64,000 nucleotides of DNA from Chloroflexota bacterium. Lineage in GTDB: Bacteria; Chloroflexota; Anaerolineae; Anaerolineales; Villigracilaceae. Location of the stretch: positions 1 through 64,000 of the forward strand of contig JAIOAQ010000006.1 in NCBI GenBank assembly GCA_019873735.1. Direction: 5' to 3'. Every line of letters starts with the position of its first letter. Within the stretch, counting starts at the first letter, position 1. Of the stretch, positions 52,086 to 61,177 are shown piece by piece. The position numbers and the translations under genes were made by a program. The notes under the pieces were generated by a model that saw only the letters and a program-made list of their open reading frames with translations, was not told the origin of the DNA and searched no databases.

Positions 52086-52487
52086 ATGACCGAAAAGAAG
52101 ATCCGCGTACTGGTTGCTAAGCCCGGCCTGGATGGTCACGACCGGGGTGCAAAAGTCGTCGCCCGCGCCCTGCGCGACGCAGGCATGGAAGTGATTTATA
52201 CCGGCCTGCGCCAGACCCCAGAGATGATCGCCGAGGCTGCCCTGCAAGAAGATGTAGATGTGGTGGGGCTATCCATTCTTTCAGGAGCCCATCTGGCGCT
52301 TGTCCCGCGCGTGATTGAACTGCTCAAAGCCAATGGGCAGGAGAACGTCAAAGTCTTTGTCGGCGGCATTATTCCTGATGAAGATGTGGACAAACTGAAA
52401 GCGGCAGGGGTATACAACGTGTACGGGCCAGGAGCACCGACCGAACAAATTATTGCCGACATCCGCTCTGCAGTGACCCCGGGCTAA
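52086..52487 (+). CDS. Methylmalonyl-CoA mutase small (B12-binding) subunit
   Basis: This 133-residue protein is the stand-alone cobalamin-binding domain of the two-subunit type of methylmalonyl-CoA mutase. The axial His lies in [13 protein letters not shown] (DxHxxG). The second B12 motif is LSILSGAH and the third VFVGGIIP. The start at 52086 is used because GGAG lies nine bases upstream; a TTG at 52071 overlaps that site. The catalytic large subunit is not in the window, but the associated GTPase gene follows by 18 bases. It takes part in propionate/succinate carbon rearrangement. Confidence 0.9.
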   Translation: MTEKKIRVLVAKPGLDGHDRGAKVVARALRDAGMEVIYTGLRQTPEMIAEAALQEDVDVVGLSILSGAHLALVPRVIELLKANGQENVKVFVGGIIPDEDVDKLKAAGVYNVYGPGAPTEQIIADIRSAVTPG

Positions 52488-52505
52488 AAACGCTGCAAAG
52501 GCCGC

Positions 52506-53513
52506 ATGACTTCCACCATCCAATCCATCCTTGATGGCAACCGGCTGGCGCTTTCGCGTTTGCTGACCCAAGTAGAAAACAATACCCCGGAAGGGCGAGA
52601 GGCGCTGGCAGCGCTTTTTCCATACACCGGACACGCCCATCTCATCGGCGTGACCGGCGCTCCTGGCACCGGTAAATCATCACTGGTAAATCAATTTGCC
52701 CTGCACCTTCGCAAAGATGACAAACGAGTTGCCATTGTGGCTGTAGACCCATCCAGCCCGTTCACCGGCGGGGCTGTATTGGGCGACCGGGTGCGAATGC
52801 GCGACCTGGCAGGCGATAACGGCATCTTTATCCGCTCCATGGCTGCCCGAGGTTCGCTTGGCGGCCTGGCTGCCACCACCGCCCAGGTGGTACAGGTCTT
52901 CGATGCGGCCGGGTTTGATGCGGTTCTGATTGAGACGGTTGGAGCAGGTCAGTCGGAAGTGGATATTGCCCGGCTGGCACATACCACCCTGGTCATTGAG
53001 GCGCCCGGCCTTGGGGATGAAATTCAGGCCATTAAAGCCGGCATTCTGGAGATAGCAGATATCCTGGTCATTAACAAGGCTGACCGGCCGGGTGTGGAAA
53101 GCACCGAGCGCGCCCTGCGCAGCATGCTTGAACTGGCACACCCTCTGCGGCAGGTCTGGAATCATCACGGCAGGCGTTACGTGGTGGACGCTCCGCCCGG
53201 AAACGACGGTTCAGACTCCCCGCTTTGGGTGCCGCCAATCTGCAAAACTATTGCCACCGATGGCAGCGGCATCCCCGAACTGGCAGAGGCTGTGGCACGG
53301 CATGCCGCCCACCTGCGCCAGAGCGGGGACTGGGTCAATCGTGAGCGCGCCAGGCTCAGGTCCGAGACAGAAACGCTGCTCCAGGAGCGGCTGATGCAAA
53401 ATTTCAGGCAGGACGTTCCGGAGCAGGCGTACCACCAGGTTCTAGAGCAAATTTTTCAACGCAGGCTTTCCCCCTGGGAAGCGGTTGAGATTTTACTGAA
53501 GAGGCAAAAATGA
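52506..53513 (+). CDS. meaB: Methylmalonyl-CoA mutase-associated GTPase MeaB
   Basis: MeaB (ArgK/MMAA) guards and gates cofactor loading of methylmalonyl-CoA mutase. The 335-residue protein has Walker A GAPGTGKSSLVN, the characteristic VDPSSPFTGGAVLGDRVRM switch region and the base-recognition segment VINKADRPGV. The C-terminal dimerisation arm (WVNRERARL) is present. It follows the B12 subunit by 18 bases and overlaps prs by four bases, so the set is one operon. Confidence 0.93.
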   Translation: MTSTIQSILDGNRLALSRLLTQVENNTPEGREALAALFPYTGHAHLIGVTGAPGTGKSSLVNQFALHLRKDDKRVAIVAVDPSSPFTGGAVLGDRVRMRDLAGDNGIFIRSMAARGSLGGLAATTAQVVQVFDAAGFDAVLIETVGAGQSEVDIARLAHTTLVIEAPGLGDEIQAIKAGILEIADILVINKADRPGVESTERALRSMLELAHPLRQVWNHHGRRYVVDAPPGNDGSDSPLWVPPICKTIATDGSGIPELAEAVARHAAHLRQSGDWVNRERARLRSETETLLQERLMQNFRQDVPEQAYHQVLEQIFQRRLSPWEAVEILLKRQK

Positions 53514-54499
53514 CCCGCCACATTCATCACGACTTGAAAGTTTACGGCAGTATCAAGTTGTATGCCGGCACCGGTTCGCCCGAACTGGCGCAGAAGATTT
53601 CGGATTATCTGGGAGAACCGCTTTGCGAGCGGGATGTGATTGAATTCCCCAATGAAAACCTGTTTGTAAAACTGCGTTCCAGTGTGCGCGGCCAGGATGT
53701 CTATGTTATTCAGACCACTTCGCAGCCGGTTCACCGCAACCTGATGGAACTTTTAATCATGCTCCAAACCCTGCGGCTGGACTCGGCCGCCCGTGTGACG
53801 GCAGTCATTCCCTACCTGGCCTATGGCCGCTCAGACAAGAAAGATCAGCCCCGCGTGCCGATCACTGCGCGACTGGTAACCGATATGATTGAAATCGCCG
53901 GCGCCGACCGCTACATGGTAATTGACCCGCACGCCGGTCAGGTGCAGGGTTTCTTCAGTATCCCAGGAGACGTGCTGACGGCATATCACCTGATTACCGA
54001 TTACTTTATGCGCCAGCGGACACAAATGGTAGAGCCGGTAGTGGTCTCGGTTGACCTGGGTTTTGCCAAAAAAGGCCGGAATCTGGCTGCCGCCCTGGAT
54101 GCGCCGATGGCATTCATAGAGAAGCGCCGCAGCACCAACAATGCTACAGCCGAGGCATTGACCCTGATCGGTACGGTTGCCGGCAAGGATGTCATCCTGG
54201 TAGACGACGAGGTAGATACAGGCGGCTCAATTTGCGAAGCGGTCAACCTGGTTAAAAAAGAGGGCGCCCGCGAGGTCTATGTGGCGTTTGTACATGCCAT
54301 CCTCTCGGCAAACGCTGCCGAGCGCCTGGCCAGCCTGCCCATCCGCCGTATCGTCACAACCGACACCGTCCCGATCCCGCCCGCCAAACAAGCCATCCTT
54401 GCCGACCGCCTGGATATCCTTTCGGTAGCCTCGCTGTTGGGCGAGGTCATCCGCCGCGCACATGAAGGGCGCAGCGTGGGCGAGATGTTCAACGAGTAA
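53510..54499 (+). CDS. prs: Ribose-phosphate pyrophosphokinase
   Basis: This 329-residue enzyme makes PRPP from ribose 5-phosphate and ATP for nucleotide, histidine and tryptophan synthesis. Seen are the N-terminal KLYAGTGSPELAQKI, the catalytic flexible loop YGRSDKKDQPRVPI, the PRPP-binding loop ILVDDEVDTGGSI and EKRRSTNNATAEA. PRPP synthase of the usual class I type has VDDMIDTAGT at the loop, so the DEVDTGG form is a mild variant. It starts in an ATGA overlap with meaB. Confidence 0.92.
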   Translation: MTRHIHHDLKVYGSIKLYAGTGSPELAQKISDYLGEPLCERDVIEFPNENLFVKLRSSVRGQDVYVIQTTSQPVHRNLMELLIMLQTLRLDSAARVTAVIPYLAYGRSDKKDQPRVPITARLVTDMIEIAGADRYMVIDPHAGQVQGFFSIPGDVLTAYHLITDYFMRQRTQMVEPVVVSVDLGFAKKGRNLAAALDAPMAFIEKRRSTNNATAEALTLIGTVAGKDVILVDDEVDTGGSICEAVNLVKKEGAREVYVAFVHAILSANAAERLASLPIRRIVTTDTVPIPPAKQAILADRLDILSVASLLGEVIRRAHEGRSVGEMFNE

Positions 54500-54556
54500 G
54501 AAGGAGCATTTGCCAGGCAGACCATTCGCCTGCGCCTTGAAATCACGAGCCACGCT

Positions 54557-55360
54557 ATGCCCGAGTTGCCTGAAGTTGAGACCATCGTTCGCCACCTGCG
54601 CCCGACCCTGAGCGGCAAGGAGATACTTGCGGCCAATTTGCGCTGGGAGCGGACGCTGGCCGCGCCATCTGCAACGGCCTTCAAAGAGCAAATCGCCGGG
54701 CAGGCAATCCGGCAGGTCAGCCGGCGGGCCAAATTCATCCTCTTGCAGTTGACCGATTGCTTCCTGCTCATCCACCTGCGCATGAGCGGCGATCTATACC
54801 TTGCAGACGGCCCCTATCAGCCCGGCAAACATGACCGCCTGCTGCTGTCCTTGAATGGAGACGCAACATTGGTCTTCAACGACCCGCGTAAATTTGGGCG
54901 CATCTGGCTCACCCGCCAGCCAGAAGAAGTGCTGGGCAGACTTGGCCCAGAGCCGATTGACCCGGCCTTCCCGGCCGAAGCCTTTGCGCAGCGTCTGCGT
55001 TCCCGCCGCCGCCTGCTCAAGCCGTTGTTGTTAGACCAGTCTTTTCTGGCCGGCCTGGGAAACATTTATACCGACGAGGCCCTGCACCTGGCAGGCCTGC
55101 ATCCACTGACAGCATCCGATCGGATAAGCGATAAGCAAGCCATGAAACTATTTGAAGCCATCCGCAAGGTTTTACAGGATGGAATCGCCCATAACGGCGC
55201 CAGCATAGACTGGGTCTATCGGGGAGGGAGTTTTCAGAACCATTTTCGGGTGTACAACCGTGCCGGTCAGCCCTGTCCCGTATGCGGGACACCCATTCAA
55301 CGCATTGTCGTCGGTCAGCGCGGCACGCACATTTGCCCGTCCTGTCAAGTACGAGGGTAG
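54557..55360 (+). CDS. mutM: Formamidopyrimidine-DNA glycosylase
   Basis: MutM (Fpg) excises 8-oxoguanine and nicks the strand. The N-terminal PELPEVETIV gives the catalytic Pro2 and Glu3. The Lys in RRAKFILL and the NDPRKFGRIWL block are in place. LGNIYTDEALH precedes the zinc finger with four Cys (CPVCGTPIQ and CPSC). The length of 267 residues is typical. The last gene of the operon follows four bases later. Confidence 0.95.
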   Translation: MPELPEVETIVRHLRPTLSGKEILAANLRWERTLAAPSATAFKEQIAGQAIRQVSRRAKFILLQLTDCFLLIHLRMSGDLYLADGPYQPGKHDRLLLSLNGDATLVFNDPRKFGRIWLTRQPEEVLGRLGPEPIDPAFPAEAFAQRLRSRRRLLKPLLLDQSFLAGLGNIYTDEALHLAGLHPLTASDRISDKQAMKLFEAIRKVLQDGIAHNGASIDWVYRGGSFQNHFRVYNRAGQPCPVCGTPIQRIVVGQRGTHICPSCQVRG

Positions 55361-55364
55361 TACC

Positions 55365-56060
55365 ATGCCTGAAGAAACACGCCGCATTCTTGTGCAAATT
55401 GCCATTTATCTTGGCATCATGCTGTTTAGTTACATCTTTGCATTGATCGAGGTCAACTCGCGGGCAAAGAAAAAGGTCAACGCCGCCGAGGCCCGCCTCC
55501 AAGCCGCGCAGGAAGCCCAGGCGCAGGCCGAAGCCCAATGCCGCGCAGCCCAAGAAGCCCTGGAGGCAAAGATCTCAGAAAAGAATCTCTTGCGTTTATG
55601 GCTGAAGGATGGACAAAACGTCTGGCTTGAACTGGATGGGATAGAGACCAACCCCCAAGGCCTGACCGTTGAGCAGCGCCGGCGGCTGATCGCCCTGCTG
55701 ACCATGATGCGTCCCTGGCTGGAAAGCGGCTCAACCACTCCCGCGCCTGCTCCCGCGCCCCGCGCCGTTCCCCCGCCCCCGCCGTCTCCTGTGCCTGCCA
55801 TCTCAGGCGCTGAGCCGCCAGAGGAAGAACTGCCATCTCAGCCGCTCAGCCTGGCCCGCCAGATTGACGCCATTCTGCAAAAACGCCTGGCCGGCACCCC
55901 CCTGGCCGCGCGCGGCATCCGCATCCGCGACCTGCTTTCTGGCGGGGTGGAATTCATTGTAGATGCACGATCTTACAACACCGTAGATGAAATCCCCGAC
56001 GCCCAGGTGCAGGCCGTGATCCGCGCCGCCATCAGCGCCTGGGAACGCGGCACAGGCTAA
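55365..56060 (+). CDS. Membrane-anchored coiled-coil protein of unknown function
   Basis: The start at 55365 is chosen because GAGG lies upstream and the protein then has an N-terminal helix (about residues 8-26). Next comes an Ala/Gln/Glu-rich coiled coil (about 30-75), a Pro-rich linker (about 125-160) and a C-terminal globular region with IDAILQKRLAGTPLAARGI. It probably sits in the membrane with the rest in the cytoplasm. It is four bases after mutM. The stop overlaps the stop of the convergent universal-stress gene. Confidence 0.6.
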   Translation: MPEETRRILVQIAIYLGIMLFSYIFALIEVNSRAKKKVNAAEARLQAAQEAQAQAEAQCRAAQEALEAKISEKNLLRLWLKDGQNVWLELDGIETNPQGLTVEQRRRLIALLTMMRPWLESGSTTPAPAPAPRAVPPPPPSPVPAISGAEPPEEELPSQPLSLARQIDAILQKRLAGTPLAARGIRIRDLLSGGVEFIVDARSYNTVDEIPDAQVQAVIRAAISAWERGTG

Positions 56061-56899
56061 ACCGTCCGATCGGCCTCAAAGCGAGCCGTCAGAATCGGGC
56101 AGGGGCTTGCCTCGGCCACTTCAGCCGTCACGTTTGGGGTATAGAGATGGCGCAGACTATGCGCACTGTAGGCCGAGCCCATGCACAGCAAATCGTAGTC
56201 CCCTTCTCTGGCTTCTGCTAAAATCTCCTGCACCGGGTTGCCGGTGCGCACCCGCACCTCACACTGCAGACCGGCGGCCTGTGCATCCTGCAAGGCTCGC
56301 CTCAGGCTGCGCCCTGGCAGGGTATCGGTCTCAACCAGATTTTCCAGGTTGGCCAGCACTTTTCGCGTCTCCGGATAATCCAGGTCAATGGGCTGAACCA
56401 CATGAAGAAGGACGAAACGCGCCGCGTTCTTAACCGCCAGGTCAACGCCCAAATGCTCAGCCGTTAACGCATACTCCAGCCCGCCCAGGCAAACCAGGAC
56501 TTTCCGCAACGGCAGACGTTCCACAGGCACATAAAGAATGGGCAGGTTTACTTCCGCCATAATATGGCGGAACGAGCGCCCTACCATCCAGCGGCGAAGA
56601 GGCGGCCGTCCAAAAGGTCCCACCACCAGCATCTGCACATCGCCTTTGGCTGCGCGTTCCCGCAGCACAGACTCGGCCTGCCCTTCGGTGACCTCCAGCC
56701 GGTAATCCAGTTGCGCATCCTTCAAAAACTGAATGGCATCGCCGTACAGATATTCAAGCGGATGCTGTTCGTCGGTCGCCTCCTGCACGCCCAGCAAGGT
56801 GACCGGCAAAGCCAGCGTCTTTGCAACCCAGGCCCCGTAACGAATGGCAGGCCAGGTCCCTTCGTACCCATTTGTAACAATCAAAAGACGTTTGCTCAT
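56057..56899 (-). CDS. Tandem universal stress protein (UspA-like)
   Basis: The 280-residue protein is made of two Usp domains, about 1-128 and 130-280. The first has LLIVTNGYEGTWPAIRYG and VVGPFGRPPLRRWMVGRS, where the ATP-motif G-2x-G-9x-G-S/T ends in R rather than S/T. The second lacks a clear copy (MGSAYSAHSLRHLYTPN). Both may therefore bind nucleotide weakly or not at all. It overlaps the stop of the gene at 56896 by four bases, so it follows the chromate-transporter pair in the same transcript. Confidence 0.85.
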   Translation of the reverse strand: MSKRLLIVTNGYEGTWPAIRYGAWVAKTLALPVTLLGVQEATDEQHPLEYLYGDAIQFLKDAQLDYRLEVTEGQAESVLRERAAKGDVQMLVVGPFGRPPLRRWMVGRSFRHIMAEVNLPILYVPVERLPLRKVLVCLGGLEYALTAEHLGVDLAVKNAARFVLLHVVQPIDLDYPETRKVLANLENLVETDTLPGRSLRRALQDAQAAGLQCEVRVRTGNPVQEILAEAREGDYDLLCMGSAYSAHSLRHLYTPNVTAEVAEASPCPILTARFEADRTV

Positions 56900-57432
56900 C
56901 GGAAAAGCACCACTCCCAGGATGCCCGCTCCCAGCAACACCAGCGGGGAGGGCACATCCAAAAATAAAGCAACGGCACTCAAGACGCCAATTAAGATCGC
57001 GCGCCAGTGAATTTTCTTCGGGTTGCTGGCCCGAAACAATTGCCAGGATACCATGACCATCAAGCCCGAAACTGCCGGGCTCATGCCAGAAACAAATCTT
57101 TTCAGCCAGTCCTCATGCTGAAACTGTTGTAAGACAGCGGCCACAGCCAGCATCATCACCGTTGGCGGCAGAATGGCGCCCAAAAGCGCAGCCAAAATAC
57201 CTGGTATGCCGCCTGCCGAATAACCGACAAACATTGCCAGTTTGAGCGCCTCGCTGCCGGGAAGCACATTTGAGAAACCGACAGCCTCAACAAACTGGCT
57301 TTCGGTCATGATCTTCCCTACCGCCTCATCATACAGCAGGCCAATCGAGGCCGGCCCCGAAGGGGAAAGCAAATTCACCTTCAGGAACATCCACAAAAGG
57401 CGCATCCAGATATAAAAACGAGAATGCTTCAT
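56896..57432 (-). CDS. Short-form chromate transporter (ChrA-type), second of a pair
   Basis: This 178-residue membrane protein corresponds to one half of full-length ChrA, with about five helices and the signature GPASIGLLYDEAVG and QFVEAVGFSNVLPGS. Two short genes of this kind in tandem usually act as a heterodimeric CHR pair. Its ATG overlaps the previous gene by four bases and its stop overlaps the Usp gene. Chromate efflux is the family function; other oxyanions cannot be excluded. Confidence 0.82.
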   Translation of the reverse strand: MKHSRFYIWMRLLWMFLKVNLLSPSGPASIGLLYDEAVGKIMTESQFVEAVGFSNVLPGSEALKLAMFVGYSAGGIPGILAALLGAILPPTVMMLAVAAVLQQFQHEDWLKRFVSGMSPAVSGLMVMVSWQLFRASNPKKIHWRAILIGVLSAVALFLDVPSPLVLLGAGILGVVLFR

Positions 57433-57944
57433 TGCAGCAACAACACTCCCGCCAAACCGGCCAGCATGACCACAATGCGCGCCGGCGCCTTAAGAATCAT
57501 CGCCGCCAAACTGACAGCGCCGATGACAAACCCCAGCCAGCCGGTCTCGCCGCCGCGCTCAAAGATTTTCCAGGCCGTAAAAAGCATCAAAACCGAAATG
57601 GCAGGCGCCAGGCCCTCGACAAAACTGCTTACCCAGGCCTCGCGGCGCAAGCGATGGAGAATCATCACCACGCCAAGAATCAACACCGTAGGCGGCAAAA
57701 CGGAACCAAACAAGGCCACCAAACCGCCGGGGATTCCCGCCGCGGCATAACCGACATACATGGCCAGTTGTAAAGCGTCACTCCCCGGCAAAACCGACGA
57801 AAAACCAACCGCCTGTACAAACTGACTGTCGCTCAAAAACTTTCCCACCGCCTCATGGTAAAGCAACCCGACCGAAGCCGGGCCCGAAGTGCTCAACAAA
57901 TTGATTTTCAGGAATAGCCAGAAAATTTGCAAAAGTTTATCCAC
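57429..57944 (-). CDS. Short-form chromate transporter (ChrA-type), first of a pair
   Basis: This 171-residue membrane protein is the paralogue of the gene at 56896, with the matching signature GPASVGLLYHEAVG and QFVQAVGFSSVLPGS and about five helices. Both copies resemble the same half of ChrA, not one N and one C half. The start is a GTG. Proximity and overlapping ends imply equal translation of the pair. Confidence 0.82.
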   Translation of the reverse strand: MDKLLQIFWLFLKINLLSTSGPASVGLLYHEAVGKFLSDSQFVQAVGFSSVLPGSDALQLAMYVGYAAAGIPGGLVALFGSVLPPTVLILGVVMILHRLRREAWVSSFVEGLAPAISVLMLFTAWKIFERGGETGWLGFVIGAVSLAAMILKAPARIVVMLAGLAGVLLLQ

Positions 57945-58045
57945 GTGTATGTCCAGGAATGTGTTTTTCGGCCCTCAGGTCTCTTTTGCCTTCCTCGGCC
58001 GGTTAGAAAGGGATTATAGCGTAAAATCCTAACCTGCCTCTGACA

Positions 58046-58054
58046 TGATAAAAT
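58046..58054 (+). promoter_or_regulatory. Extended -10 of recG
   Basis: TGATAAAAT (TGn plus TAAAAT) ends seven bases before the ATG at 58062 with no Shine-Dalgarno, which fits a leaderless transcript. Confidence 0.5.
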
Positions 58055-58061
58055 ATCTTCC

Positions 58062-60569
58062 ATGCAATCTTCTCTCGAAAAATTACGCAAATTCTTTCGA
58101 CTGGAACACGAGAACGGTTACACAAATAGCGCCGTCATCGGCGGGCTGGCAAAAATGCTGGATTACTGGGAGAGCGAGGCCCGCGCCGAGGGATTAGATG
58201 AGGCCATCATCCAGGCGGTGATTGAACGCCTGCGTTCGTATGCCGGGCTGACCCCTGCCTCGCGCGCTGAATCGCTGCGTGGACTGTGGAAGCGCATTCA
58301 GGATGCTTATCCAGAAATTCAAGAAAAAAAGGACAAACCCGCTGCGGCGCGGCGGACGGTTCCTCCCAGGCCGCGGCCCGATTCTGTTAAACGGGAGCAG
58401 GCCCCGGCTGAGCAGCGACCCGTTCCCCCCCCGCAGGCAGCCGGGCGCCCCGCCCGATCCGCCTCTGTCCCCGGCGCACAAACCAGTCAGACGCCTGTTG
58501 CCTTGCAGGCCAAACTGACCGTCCTAAACGGCGTCGGCCCGCGCAATGCGCAGACGTTGGCCGCCCTGGGCCTATACACCCTGGGCGACCTGCTGTACTA
58601 CTTCCCGCGGCGCTACGAAGATTACAGTCAACTCAGACCTATCAAGGAACTGCGCTATGGCGAGCAGGTGACCGTCATCGGTGCAATCCAGTCCATACAG
58701 AGCCGGCCGATTCGCGGCGGCGCGGCTCAGGTCGTAGAAGTGATCTTGAGCGACAGCACGGCAGCCCTGCGGCTGACCTGGTTCAATCAGCCCTGGATGG
58801 CCAACCGTTTGAAAGTTGGCGACATCATCTCGGTTTCCGGCAAGGTGGAGCAATACCTGGGGCGTCTGGTGATGAACAACCCGGCCTATGAGAATGTGGA
58901 GGCCGAACACCTGCACACCAACCGCATTGTGCCGATCTACTCGCTAACCGCCAAAGTCACCCAGAAATGGCTGCGTGGCATGGTGAATCAGGTGGTCACC
59001 TACTGGGCGCCGCGGCTGACAGATCACCTGCCCGAGGACCTGCGCCGGGAAGCCGGCCTGGTTGATCTGAGCACGGCCATTTTGCAAGCGCATTTCCCCG
59101 ATTCGCATGAACAATTACGGGCGGCGCGCGAACGTCTGGCCTTTGACGAAGTCTTCTTCTTGCAGATGGGCGTCCTGCGTCAAAAGCGCGACTGGCAGGC
59201 GGCAACGGCCACGATCTTCGACGTGCCCGACGAATGGCTGGAAGAACGCGTCCGCGCCCTGCCCTTTACGCTCACCAACGCCCAGCAGCGTGCCATTTCC
59301 GACATCGTCGTGGACGTAGGCTCTGGGCGGCCGATGAACCGGCTTTTGCAGGGCGACGTTGGCTCTGGGAAGACGGTGGTTGCCGCGCTGGCGGCGGGGA
59401 TGGTCACCCGCCTGGGCGCACAGGCAGCCATCATGGCCCCAACCGGCATTCTGGCCGAACAGCACTACCGCAATTTCAGTTACTTGCTGACGCTTGGCCA
59501 GGGCGCTCTGCCTGCCGAAGCCATCCGCCTGCTCACAGGCGATACGCCCAACGGCGAGCGGGCCGAGATTTACGAGAAACTGGCCTCTGGTGAAATCAAA
59601 GTGCTGGTGGGCACCCACGCCCTGCTGGAAGAGCCGGTCACCTTTGCGAATTTACAACTGGCGGTCATTGATGAACAGCACCGTTTTGGGGTGGAACAAC
59701 GCGCCTTGTTGCGCGCCAAGGGCCGCAATCCGCACTTACTGGTGATGACCGCCACTCCCATCCCGCGCTCATTGGCATTGACCATCTACGGCGACCTGGA
59801 CATTTCAATCATGGACGAAATGCCCTCCGGCCGTCAGCCGGTTCACACCTTTGTCTTGCGCCCGCAGGAACGCGAACGCGCATATTCGCTTATCCGCAGC
59901 CAGATTCAGTCCGGCAAGCAGGCCTTCATCGTATATCCCCTCATTGAGGAAAGCGAAAAGATGGACGAACTGCGCGCGGCGGTGGACGAACACGCCCGCC
60001 TGCAAGCAGAGATCTTTCCTGATTTGCGGCTGGGGCTTTTGCATGGACGCATGCGGCCCGATGAAAAAGAACGCGTGATGGCCGAATTTCGAGACAGGAA
60101 ATACGACATCCTGATTTCGACCACAGTGGTAGAGGTGGGCGTAGATATCCCCAACGCTACCGTCATGCTCGTAGATGGCGCCAACCGGTTTGGTCTGGCA
60201 CAACTCCACCAACTGCGCGGACGGGTTGGCCGCGGGGCAGATCAATCGTATTGTCTGCTCATCCCCGATCACGAAGACGCGGTCGAAAACGAACGTCTGC
60301 AAGCCATGGCCGAAAGCAATGACGGCTTCGTGCTGGCCGAACGCGACCTGCAGCAACGCGGCCCCGGCGAATTCCTGGGCACGCGCCAATCGGGTTATGC
60401 CAGCGGCCTGCGCATGGCCAGCCTGACCGACGTGGCGCTGATTGAGAAAGCACGCACGCACGCCCAAAAGTTGTTTGAAAAGGATCCCACACTACAAAAA
60501 GAAGAACACCGTCTGCTGGCAGAGGCGCTGGAGCGATTCTGGGGCGGCGGGAAAGGGGATGTGAGTTAA
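58062..60569 (+). CDS. recG: ATP-dependent DNA helicase RecG with long N-terminal extension
   Basis: RecG regresses stalled forks and processes branched DNA. At 835 residues this protein is about 140-150 longer than typical RecG. The extra N-terminus (about 1-150) is a helical region followed by a Pro-rich linker. Then come the wedge domain (GVGPRNAQTLAALGLYTLG and YYFPRRYEDYS) and the helicase core: Walker A LQGDVGSGKTVVAA, DEQH box VIDEQHRFG, TATPIPRSLALT and motif VI QLRGRVGRG. The start is leaderless. coaD follows with a one-base overlap. Confidence 0.94.
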   Translation: MQSSLEKLRKFFRLEHENGYTNSAVIGGLAKMLDYWESEARAEGLDEAIIQAVIERLRSYAGLTPASRAESLRGLWKRIQDAYPEIQEKKDKPAAARRTVPPRPRPDSVKREQAPAEQRPVPPPQAAGRPARSASVPGAQTSQTPVALQAKLTVLNGVGPRNAQTLAALGLYTLGDLLYYFPRRYEDYSQLRPIKELRYGEQVTVIGAIQSIQSRPIRGGAAQVVEVILSDSTAALRLTWFNQPWMANRLKVGDIISVSGKVEQYLGRLVMNNPAYENVEAEHLHTNRIVPIYSLTAKVTQKWLRGMVNQVVTYWAPRLTDHLPEDLRREAGLVDLSTAILQAHFPDSHEQLRAARERLAFDEVFFLQMGVLRQKRDWQAATATIFDVPDEWLEERVRALPFTLTNAQQRAISDIVVDVGSGRPMNRLLQGDVGSGKTVVAALAAGMVTRLGAQAAIMAPTGILAEQHYRNFSYLLTLGQGALPAEAIRLLTGDTPNGERAEIYEKLASGEIKVLVGTHALLEEPVTFANLQLAVIDEQHRFGVEQRALLRAKGRNPHLLVMTATPIPRSLALTIYGDLDISIMDEMPSGRQPVHTFVLRPQERERAYSLIRSQIQSGKQAFIVYPLIEESEKMDELRAAVDEHARLQAEIFPDLRLGLLHGRMRPDEKERVMAEFRDRKYDILISTTVVEVGVDIPNATVMLVDGANRFGLAQLHQLRGRVGRGADQSYCLLIPDHEDAVENERLQAMAESNDGFVLAERDLQQRGPGEFLGTRQSGYASGLRMASLTDVALIEKARTHAQKLFEKDPTLQKEEHRLLAEALERFWGGGKGDVS

Positions 60570-61087
60570 TGATTCGCGCTGTTTTTCCGGGAACGTTTGA
60601 CCCCATTCACTACGGCCACATCGACATTGCCGAACGCGCCGCTCGTCTTTTTGATGAAGTCGTCGTAGCCGTCTATGATAAACCGCTCAAAACGCTTTTT
60701 TTCTCACCCGAAGAGCGCATTGCACTGGTGCTGAAAACCTTCGAAAATAACCCTACCATCCGCGTGGTAGGCTACTCTGGCATGACGGTGGCATTTTGCC
60801 ACCAAATCAATGCCCAGGTGATCGTGCGCGGCCTCCGCGTCTTTTCGGACTTCGAGTTCGAGTTCCGTATGGCCCTTGCCAACCAGCGCCTGGCGCCCGA
60901 TATCGAAAGCATTGCCTTCATCACCCACGAAGAGCATACCTTCCTCTCGTCCAGCACAGTGCGCGAAATTGCGTCTCTGGGCGGGGATATTACCAGCATG
61001 GTACCGGCACACGTAGCCGAGGCGCTGCAAAAGAAATTGAGTGAAATGAGCGAACAGCATACACCGCCAAACGCACTGCGAGATTGA
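60569..61087 (+). CDS. coaD: Phosphopantetheine adenylyltransferase
   Basis: CoaD makes dephospho-CoA from phosphopantetheine and ATP, the fourth step of CoA synthesis. The nucleotidyltransferase motif is GTFDPIHYGHID (GxFDPxxxGH), and the C-terminal FLSSSTVREIASLGGDI is the ISSTxVR block. The length of 172 residues is typical. The start ATG overlaps the recG stop by one base (TAATG). A coiled-coil gene follows 90 bases later with its own -10 box. Confidence 0.94.
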   Translation: MIRAVFPGTFDPIHYGHIDIAERAARLFDEVVVAVYDKPLKTLFFSPEERIALVLKTFENNPTIRVVGYSGMTVAFCHQINAQVIVRGLRVFSDFEFEFRMALANQRLAPDIESIAFITHEEHTFLSSSTVREIASLGGDITSMVPAHVAEALQKKLSEMSEQHTPPNALRD

Positions 61088-61131
61088 CCGTCTCCAGACA
61101 CCTTTTTGCGTTAAACTTGAGCGTGCGTTTA

Positions 61132-61140
61132 TGCTAGAAT
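61132..61140 (+). promoter_or_regulatory. Extended -10 of the coiled-coil gene
   Basis: TGCTAGAAT (TGn plus TAGAAT) lies 37 bases before the ATG at 61178. The -35 region is weak. Confidence 0.4.
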
Positions 61141-61177
61141 TAAGCATGTGTTTTCGTGGCCTGTTGTGGAGGCACCA

